Shown: one piece after another, positions 5,288 to 10,914 of the stretch
Layout of the letters: each line of letters begins with the position of its first letter
How positions within the stretch are numbered: the stretch's first letter is position 1
Assembly (NCBI GenBank): GCA_902797015.1
Contig: CADBRG010000271.1
Location: forward strand, 1 to 10,914
Direction: 5' to 3'
DNA: 10,914 nt
Origin: an uncultured Lachnospiraceae bacterium
Lineage (GTDB): Bacteria > Bacillota > Clostridia > Lachnospirales > Lachnospiraceae
Translations under genes and position numbers: made by a program
The notes under the pieces: generated by a model
Told to the model about the DNA's origin: nothing
Seen by the model: the letters and a program-made list of their open reading frames with translations, nothing else
The model's database searches: none

Positions 5288-6559
5288 ATGCGAAAAGAAA
5301 TGGTCGCAATGTTGCTGGCCGGTGGACAGGGAAGCAGACTCGGAGTTTTGACGACAAAGGTTGCAAAGCCCGCAGTAGCGTTCGGTGGAAAGTACCGGAT
5401 CATTGATTTCCCGCTCAGTAACTGTATTAATTCGGGTGTGGATACGGTAGGTGTTCTGACACAGTATCAGCCGCTTCAGCTCAACACACACATCGGAATC
5501 GGAATTCCGTGGGATCTTGACAGGAATCACGGCGGTGTGACAGTGCTTTCTCCTTATGAGAAGAAGAGCGGAAGCGCATGGTTTTCGGGTACAGCGAATG
5601 CCATTTATCAGAATATCAACTATATCGACAACTATAATCCGGAATATGTTCTGATCCTTTCAGGTGATCACATCTATAAGATGGATTATGAACTGATGCT
5701 GGATTATCATAAAAAGAATAATGCAGATCTGACGATTGCTGTTATGCCTGTTCCTATGGAAGAGGCGAGCCGTTTCGGAATCGTTGTAACGGATGACAAC
5801 GGTAAGATCAACGAATTCCAGGAGAAGCCCAAAGAGCCGAAGAGTAATCTCGCTTCCATGGGTATCTACATTTTTACCTGGGAGAAATTAAAAGAAGCGC
5901 TTCTGGCAAATGAAGATGTCGAGAACTGCGATTTTGGTATGCACGTTATTCCGTACTGCCATGAAAAGGGAGAACGGATCTTTGCATATGAGTACACAGG
6001 ATACTGGAAGGATGTCGGAACACTGAAGTCCTATTGGGAAGCCAATATGGAGCTTATTGATCTGATCCCGGTATTTAATCTGTATGAAGATTACTGGAAG
6101 ATCTATACAAAGAGCGATGTGATCGCACCGCAGTATATTTCCGCGGACTCTCATGTTGATAAGGCGATCATCGGAGAAGGCACGGAGATTCATGGTGAGG
6201 TATACAGTTCCGTAATCGGATCGAATGTCCGTATCGGTAAGGGCAGTGTGATCCGTGATTCTATCATTATGGAAGGTGTCACCATCGGGGAAGGCGTTAC
6301 AATTGAAAAAGGTATTATTGCAGAGGGATCTGTGATCGGAGATCATGTTCAGATGGGCGTCGGCGAGGAAGCGCCGAGTAAGCTCAATGAGAGCATCTAT
6401 ACATTCGGACTCGTGACGATCGGAGAGAATTCGGTCATTCCGTCGGATGTTAAGATCGGCAAAAACACGACGATCGCAGGAGCAACAGACCTCAGTGATT
6501 ATCCGGATGGATTGCTTGCGTCCGGAGAATATATCGTAAAGGCAGGTGACAACGTATGA
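5288..6559 (+). CDS. glgC: Glucose-1-phosphate adenylyltransferase, catalytic subunit
   Basis: It makes ADP-glucose and pyrophosphate from glucose 1-phosphate and ATP, the committed step of bacterial glycogen synthesis. The 423 residues hold a nucleotidyltransferase domain with AGGQGSRL (11-18), TKVAKPAV (23-30), SGDHIYKMDY (125-134, metal-binding D127), SRFGIV (161-166), FQEKP (177-181) and GYWKDVGT (238-245, second metal-binding D242). A left-handed beta-helix of hexapeptide repeats follows (about 291-355 and 376-400), interrupted by a short non-repeat stretch. All catalytic residues known from Escherichia coli GlgC (equivalents of R32, K42, D142, D276) are present as R17, K27, D127 and D242. 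The start has GGGGTGAG 5 bases upstream. Its stop overlaps the glgD start by ATGA, which implies translational coupling and balanced subunits. No other glycogen gene (glgA, glgB, glgP) is in the window. Confidence 0.97.
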   Translation: MRKEMVAMLLAGGQGSRLGVLTTKVAKPAVAFGGKYRIIDFPLSNCINSGVDTVGVLTQYQPLQLNTHIGIGIPWDLDRNHGGVTVLSPYEKKSGSAWFSGTANAIYQNINYIDNYNPEYVLILSGDHIYKMDYELMLDYHKKNNADLTIAVMPVPMEEASRFGIVVTDDNGKINEFQEKPKEPKSNLASMGIYIFTWEKLKEALLANEDVENCDFGMHVIPYCHEKGERIFAYEYTGYWKDVGTLKSYWEANMELIDLIPVFNLYEDYWKIYTKSDVIAPQYISADSHVDKAIIGEGTEIHGEVYSSVIGSNVRIGKGSVIRDSIIMEGVTIGEGVTIEKGIIAEGSVIGDHVQMGVGEEAPSKLNESIYTFGLVTIGENSVIPSDVKIGKNTTIAGATDLSDYPDGLLASGEYIVKAGDNV

Positions 6560-7674
6560 AAGCATTAGGAATTATACTTGCCGGCGGCAATAATTATCGA
6601 ATGAAGGAGCTTTCCGCAAAGCGTGCGATCCCGGCAATGCCCGTAGCAGGCAGTTATCGTTGTATCGATTTTGCGTTGAGCAATATGACAAACTCACGTG
6701 TGCAGCGTGTAGCAGTACTGACACAGTACAATGCAAGATCTCTGAATGAGCATTTGAGTTCTTCGAAGTGGTGGAACTTCGGCAGAAAGCAGGGAGGTCT
6801 GTATGTTTTCACGCCTACGATTACGCAGGATAACAGCCTTTGGTATCAGGGAACAGCAGACGCGATCGCGCAGAATCTGGACTTCTTAAAGAGAAGTCAT
6901 GAGCCTTATGTAATAATTGCTGCAGGAGATTGTGTATATAAGCTTGACTATAACAAAGTTCTTGATTATCATATCGAAAAGAATGCGGACATCACTGTTG
7001 TATGTAAGGACATGCCAGCGGGTGAAGATGTGAGTCGTTTCGGTGTGGTCAAGATGAATGAAGATTCACGTATCATTGAGTTTGAAGAGAAGCCGATGGT
7101 ACCGCAGTCCAATACAATTTCAACAGGGATATATGTCATTAGACGGCGTCAGCTGATCGAGATGATCGAAAAGAGCATCCAGGAGCACCGTTATGATTTT
7201 GTAAATGACATACTGATCCGTTATAAAAATCTGAAAAGGATCTATGGTTACAAGTTAGACAGCTATTGGAGAAACATCGCGACGGTAGACTCCTATTATC
7301 AGACCAATATGGATTTCCTTCAGGCGGATGTAAGAGATTACTTCTTCCGGGAGGAACCGAATATCTACTCGAAAGTAGATGATCTGGCACCTGCGAAATA
7401 CAACAGTGGTTCCGATGTGACGAATTCGCTCGTGTCAAGCGGCTGTATCATCAACGGTAAAGTGGAGAACTCGGTATTGTTCAAACAGGTTTTTGTGGGG
7501 AAGAACTGTGTGATCAAGAATTCCATCATCTTAAACGATGTTTATATTGGAGACAATACTCACATTGAAAACTGCATTGTAGAGAGCAGGAACACCATTC
7601 GGGCTAATACATTTCTTTGTGGGGAAGATAAGGTAAAAGTTGTTTCGGAACACAATGAGCGGTACGTGATTTAG
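6556..7674 (+). CDS. glgD: GlgD, regulatory subunit of ADP-glucose pyrophosphorylase
   Basis: A 372-residue paralogue of GlgC that in Firmicutes forms a mixed tetramer with it and raises its activity. The fold is the same: a nucleotidyltransferase domain followed by beta-helix repeats (about 288-355). The active site is degraded. The glycine loop reads AGGNNYRM (9-16), the Lys of KPAV is Ile25, and the second metal-binding Asp is Asn240 in SYWRNIAT. D125 in AAGDCVYKLDY, SRFGVV (160-165) and FEEKP (176-180) remain. This pattern fits a subunit that binds ligands but catalyses poorly or not at all. The ATG overlaps the glgC stop, with AGGTGA 6 bases upstream. A 59-bp gap then leads to spoVG without a visible terminator, so read-through is likely. 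Confidence 0.95.
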   Translation: MKALGIILAGGNNYRMKELSAKRAIPAMPVAGSYRCIDFALSNMTNSRVQRVAVLTQYNARSLNEHLSSSKWWNFGRKQGGLYVFTPTITQDNSLWYQGTADAIAQNLDFLKRSHEPYVIIAAGDCVYKLDYNKVLDYHIEKNADITVVCKDMPAGEDVSRFGVVKMNEDSRIIEFEEKPMVPQSNTISTGIYVIRRRQLIEMIEKSIQEHRYDFVNDILIRYKNLKRIYGYKLDSYWRNIATVDSYYQTNMDFLQADVRDYFFREEPNIYSKVDDLAPAKYNSGSDVTNSLVSSGCIINGKVENSVLFKQVFVGKNCVIKNSIILNDVYIGDNTHIENCIVESRNTIRANTFLCGEDKVKVVSEHNERYVI

Positions 7675-7709
7675 TTGAAGTAGAAAAGGGGGGACATCGC
7701 ACGTTTCCG

Positions 7710-7725
7710 TCTCTGCAAAGAGAGG
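7710..7725 (+). promoter_or_regulatory. Small hairpin overlapping the spoVG ribosome-binding site
   Basis: TCTCT (7710-7714) pairs with AGAGA (7719-7723) around GCAA, a GNRA tetraloop. The downstream arm is part of the spoVG Shine-Dalgarno AGAGAGG (7719-7725). If formed, the hairpin would partly hide the ribosome site. Five pairs is weak, so this is a modest call. Confidence 0.35.
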
Positions 7726-7733
7726 TTAAAAAA

Positions 7734-8006
7734 ATGAATATTACTGATGTTAGAATTCGTAAGATCGAAAAAGAGGGGAAAATGAAAGCCGTTGTCTCCA
7801 TTACGATCGAGGACGCATTTGCCGTCCATGACATCAAAATCATCGAGGGAGAAAAGGGGCTTTTCATCGCGATGCCCAGCCGTCGAAATGCGGAAGGGGA
7901 GTACCGGGATGTTGCGCATCCGATCAACTCAGAGACGAGACAGTATATTCAGGACCTGATCATGATGAAATATAGTGAAATGCTTGCAGAGGAAGACAAC
8001 GAATAG
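7734..8006 (+). CDS. spoVG: SpoVG, nucleic-acid-binding regulatory protein
   Basis: A 90-residue protein matching SpoVG along its whole length: MNITDVRIRK at the start, DAFAVHDIKII (28-38), GLFIAMPSR (42-50) and DVAHPINSETR (59-69), which are the family's most conserved blocks. SpoVG was found as a sporulation and septation gene in Bacillus and is known from several Firmicutes and spirochaetes as a site-specific DNA- and RNA-binding regulator. The start has AGAGAGG 8 bases upstream. The pth start lies 2 bp after its stop, so the two are co-transcribed. The Bacillus gene has a sigma-H promoter. I could not find a convincing sigma-H or sigma-A promoter in the short gap after glgD. Its targets here cannot be inferred. 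Confidence 0.96.
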   Translation: MNITDVRIRKIEKEGKMKAVVSITIEDAFAVHDIKIIEGEKGLFIAMPSRRNAEGEYRDVAHPINSETRQYIQDLIMMKYSEMLAEEDNE

Positions 8007-8008
8007 AT

Positions 8009-8587
8009 ATGATTCTGATCGCCGGACTTGGAAATCCGACTTTACGTTACAAAAAAACAAGACACAATATCGGATTTGATACGATTGATCGTGTTGCCGA
8101 TACCTATGGGATCCGCATCAGCCGCAAGGAATGCAAGGCGTTAACAGGCAGCGGTATGATTGCAGGACAGAAAGTACTTCTGGTTAAGCCGCAGACGTAT
8201 ATGAATCTGTCAGGAGAAAGCATTAGGGATCTGGTGCAGTTCTATAAGTTAGATCCGGAGACGGAGGTTGTTATCCTTTATGATGACATCCATCTGCCTC
8301 CGGGTCAGCTTCGTATTCGAACAAAAGGCAGTGCTGGAGGCCATAATGGCATAAAGAATATTATCCAGCACCTTGGAACTGAAAAATTTAGCAGAATCCG
8401 GATCGGTGTCGGAGAAGTTCCTCCCGGGAGGGATCAGGTGAGCCATGTGCTTTCACGGTTCTCCAGAGAAGAACGCAAAGACATTGATGCGGGAATGGAA
8501 AATGCTGTGCAGGCAGTCGAATTGGTGGTTGCAGGCAGAGCAGATGAGGCAATGAACCGGTATAACCGTAAAAACCATACAGACTGA
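8009..8587 (+). CDS. pth: Peptidyl-tRNA hydrolase
   Basis: It releases peptides from prematurely dissociated peptidyl-tRNA so the tRNA can be reused, and is essential in most bacteria. The length of 192 residues is normal. Active-site residues are in place: GLGNP (6-10, N9), RHNIGF (18-23, catalytic H19), PQTYMNLSG (61-69, M65 and N66), YDDIHLPPG (91-99, D92) and GGHNGIKNI (110-118, N113), then FSRIRIGVGE (127-136). The ATG lies 2 bp after the spoVG stop. The likely ribosome site GAGGAAG is inside the end of spoVG at a rather long spacing of about 13 bases, so expression may rely on coupling. mfd starts 17 bp downstream. The spoVG, pth, mfd order resembles Bacillus with the intervening genes absent. 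Confidence 0.97.
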   Translation: MILIAGLGNPTLRYKKTRHNIGFDTIDRVADTYGIRISRKECKALTGSGMIAGQKVLLVKPQTYMNLSGESIRDLVQFYKLDPETEVVILYDDIHLPPGQLRIRTKGSAGGHNGIKNIIQHLGTEKFSRIRIGVGEVPPGRDQVSHVLSRFSREERKDIDAGMENAVQAVELVVAGRADEAMNRYNRKNHTD

Positions 8588-8604
8588 AAGAAGCGAAGAG
8601 CGGA

Positions 8605-10914
8605 ATGAAAATATTTCTGGAGCCCTTAGAACAGCTGAAGCCGTACGAAGATATACAGGACCATTTACAGAAACACTCCGGTCTTCTTTTTGTGTCCGGA
8701 GTAACCGATGCGGCAAAACCGCATCTGATGGATGCGCTGGGGCAAAGCCACGGGAAAAATTTAATCATTACATATGAAGAGCAGCGTGCACGGGAGATCG
8801 TGGACGCTTATCGTTTTTTTCGGAAAGATCGTGACGATGATGTGCTCTATTTTCCGGCTAAGGATATTTTGTTTTATCAGTCGGATATCAGAGGCAACGC
8901 GCTGACAAAGGAACGGATGCAGACGATACAGGCACTCATGACAGGCGAACATCCTGTGATCGTAACGACGATGGATGCGCTGTTATCCCGTCTGCCGTCA
9001 GAAGACAGGGTCAGAAGTGCCTGCTTAACGATTCGGGAAGAAGATACAGTGGATCTGGACGGATTGCTGGAAGGCCTTGTCAAGATGGGATATTCCAGTG
9101 AATACCAGACGGAGCAACCGGGACAGTTTGCCGTCAGAGGAGGCATTATAGATGTCTTCCCCATGACAGATTCCGTGCCGGTGCGGATCGAGCTTTGGGG
9201 AGATGAGGTGGATTCGATCCGGAGCTTTTCGCCGGAGACACAGCGTTCGATTGAAACGTTGTCTGAGATCACCATCTATCCGGCCGGGGAAGTGATCCTA
9301 AGCCGGGAGGAGATTGAAAAAGGATTTTCGCGCCTGAAACAGGACGCAGACAAAATATACGAATCGTATCGGAAAGCAATGAAGACAGAAGAGGCATGGC
9401 AGGTGAAGGAGTCGGTCTCTTTTGTGGAAAGTCAGCTTTTGGATCTGAAAAACGCGGATGCGGCAGAAGGGTATCTTCCCTATTTTTATATAGAGGGAAC
9501 AGATGCGGCATCTGTAAATCTCCTGCAGTACTTTGATGAGACTGACAGGATCTTTATCGATGAACCACAGCGCTGCATGCAGCTGTTAAAGGATTCCTGC
9601 CGCGAATTTTCAGAAAGCATGAAACAGCGTCTGGAAAAGGGATATGCCCTTCCGGGACAAATGGATCTTATGTTTATGCCGGAACAGATCACGTCAGGAC
9701 TCATGGGTCTTAAAGGCGCGGGCATCGCAACGATCAATGCAAAAGCAGAAGGGTTAACATTTACAGAGAGCACATATCTGCAGGTGCGTTCTGTCAGCTC
9801 TTATCAGAAGAATTTCCCGCAGCTTTTAAAGGACCTGAAAGGGTACCGGAAGGAGAAGTTCCGGGTGCTTTTGTTAAGCAGCTCGGGTACAAGGGCAAAA
9901 CGAATGGCACAGGAGCTGACGGATGAAGGGATCACGGCCTTTTATTCCGATGATCTTGAGCGGGAACTGAAACCGGGTGAGATCATGGTGACCGGCGGAA
10001 ATCTGAAAAACGGATTTGCCTGGCCGGATGCCGGCTTCGTGGTATTGACAGAGACTGATCTGTTTGGCGCAAAGCGCAAAAAGAGAAGGAGAAAGCGCTA
10101 TGACGGCGCAGGGATCCGGGATTTTGCAGAGCTCCATCCGGGTGATTATGTTGTGCATGAAAACTACGGACTGGGGATCTATCGCGGTATTGAGAAGATC
10201 GAGATCGACCATATCATTAAGGACTTTATGAAGATCGAATATGATAAGGGCGACAATCTTTATGTCCTTGCAACGCAGCTGGATGTGATTCAGAAATATG
10301 CCGGGCAGGATGCAAAGAAGCCGCGGCTGAATAAGCTAAACGGCAAAGAGTGGAAGCGGACACGTTCCCGTGTGGAAAAAGCAGTCGGCGAGATCGCACA
10401 GGAGCTTGTGGAGCTCTATGCCATAAGACAGCAGACGGATGGCTATCAGTATGAGCCGGATACCGTATGGCAGAAGGAATTTGAAGAACAGTTTCCATAT
10501 GAAGAAACTTCTGATCAGCTGACAGCGATCGCGGATACCAAAGCTGACATGGAGAGCAAAAAGATCATGGACCGTCTGATCTGCGGAGATGTCGGTTATG
10601 GTAAGACAGAAGTTGCGATCCGTGCAGCGTTTAAGGCGGTGCAGGAAAACAAGCAGGTCGTTTTCCTGGTTCCGACAACGATCCTGGCGCAGCAGCATTA
10701 CAACACATTTGTACAGCGCATGAAGGATTATCCTGTATCGGTTGAGCTGCTTTGCCGGTTCCGGACGCCTGCGCAGCAGAAGGCATCGATCGAACGTTTA
10801 AAGAGAGGCACGGCAGACATTGTGATCGGGACGCACCGAGTGCTTTCGAAGGATGTGGTGTTTAAGGATCTGGGCCTTTTGATCGTGGATGAAGAGCAGC
10901 GTTTTGGCGTGACG
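8605..10914 (+). CDS. mfd: Transcription-repair coupling factor Mfd (3' end beyond the window)
   Basis: Mfd removes RNA polymerase stalled at DNA damage and recruits UvrA. It is a DNA translocase of about 1,150-1,180 residues; 770 codons are visible with no stop or frameshift. The N-terminal UvrB-like part includes GQFAVRGGIIDVFP (173-186). The RNA-polymerase-interaction domain starts at GDYVVHENYGLGIYRGI (513-529). The helicase core then begins, with Walker A GDVGYGKT (661-668) and the Walker B DEEQ box (762-765), five residues before the window ends. The remaining translocase lobe and the C-terminal regulatory domain lie outside. A very basic stretch, KRKKRRRKR, precedes the polymerase-interaction domain and lies in the usual linker. 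The ATG at 8605 gives a normal N-terminus (MKIFLEPL) but has only a weak purine-rich ribosome site, so coupling to pth 17 bp upstream is likely. Confidence 0.97.
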   Translation, partial: MKIFLEPLEQLKPYEDIQDHLQKHSGLLFVSGVTDAAKPHLMDALGQSHGKNLIITYEEQRAREIVDAYRFFRKDRDDDVLYFPAKDILFYQSDIRGNALTKERMQTIQALMTGEHPVIVTTMDALLSRLPSEDRVRSACLTIREEDTVDLDGLLEGLVKMGYSSEYQTEQPGQFAVRGGIIDVFPMTDSVPVRIELWGDEVDSIRSFSPETQRSIETLSEITIYPAGEVILSREEIEKGFSRLKQDADKIYESYRKAMKTEEAWQVKESVSFVESQLLDLKNADAAEGYLPYFYIEGTDAASVNLLQYFDETDRIFIDEPQRCMQLLKDSCREFSESMKQRLEKGYALPGQMDLMFMPEQITSGLMGLKGAGIATINAKAEGLTFTESTYLQVRSVSSYQKNFPQLLKDLKGYRKEKFRVLLLSSSGTRAKRMAQELTDEGITAFYSDDLERELKPGEIMVTGGNLKNGFAWPDAGFVVLTETDLFGAKRKKRRRKRYDGAGIRDFAELHPGDYVVHENYGLGIYRGIEKIEIDHIIKDFMKIEYDKGDNLYVLATQLDVIQKYAGQDAKKPRLNKLNGKEWKRTRSRVEKAVGEIAQELVELYAIRQQTDGYQYEPDTVWQKEFEEQFPYEETSDQLTAIADTKADMESKKIMDRLICGDVGYGKTEVAIRAAFKAVQENKQVVFLVPTTILAQQHYNTFVQRMKDYPVSVELLCRFRTPAQQKASIERLKRGTADIVIGTHRVLSKDVVFKDLGLLIVDEEQRFGVT

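Noticed and set aside
5888..6565. 225-codon minus-strand open frame
   Set aside because: It is antisense to the well-supported glgC and consists of low-information Asp/Ile/Arg-rich sequence typical of the complement of repeat-coding DNA.
7675..7733. Sigma-H promoter for spoVG as in Bacillus
   Set aside because: I found no convincing sigma-H -35/-10 pair in the 59-bp gap or the end of glgD; read-through from glgCD explains expression more simply.

Overview
The window looks like the chromosome of a low-to-moderate GC Gram-positive anaerobe of the Clostridia, most likely a Lachnospiraceae member. The evidence is a two-subunit GlgC/GlgD ADP-glucose pyrophosphorylase, SpoVG, a DnaD-domain protein next to a DnaC/DnaI-like helicase loader, and a roughly 400-residue form of PRPP synthetase that I associate with this family. 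The family call is inference from protein style, not from a search. All genes are housekeeping and look intact. I see no mobile element, CRISPR array, rRNA or tRNA.

Layout. Positions 1-133 hold no gene, only two hairpins of opposite polarity that act as terminators. From 3439 down to 134 a tight leftward operon encodes a DnaD-domain replication protein, a AAA+ helicase loader and PRPP synthetase (gaps of 11 and 19 bp, each with a strong Shine-Dalgarno). It is preceded by a 217-bp intergenic region (3440-3656) carrying a promoter and a striking cluster of five DnaA-box-like sites. Leftward murC (3657-5036) lies just upstream. A 251-bp divergent promoter region (5037-5287) separates murC from a rightward block: glgC-glgD (overlapping by ATGA), spoVG, pth and mfd. 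The last is cut by the right edge after 770 codons.

How the genes relate. The leftward operon joins helicase loading at replication start or restart with synthesis of PRPP, the precursor for nucleotides. MurC makes a peptidoglycan precursor. GlgC/GlgD make ADP-glucose for glycogen. SpoVG, Pth and Mfd are a regulatory nucleic-acid-binding protein, a peptidyl-tRNA recycling enzyme and the transcription-repair coupling factor. In Bacillus subtilis spoVG, prs, pth and mfd lie in one origin-proximal cluster. Here spoVG-pth-mfd stay together, prs is on the opposite arm with replication genes, and glgC/glgD precede spoVG.

The most interesting material is non-coding: the DnaA-box array upstream of the DnaD/helicase-loader operon, a triple TTGTCWTAAA repeat at the glgC promoter, and an inverted repeat filling the spacer of the putative murC promoter. 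I do not see a clearly new protein system in this window.
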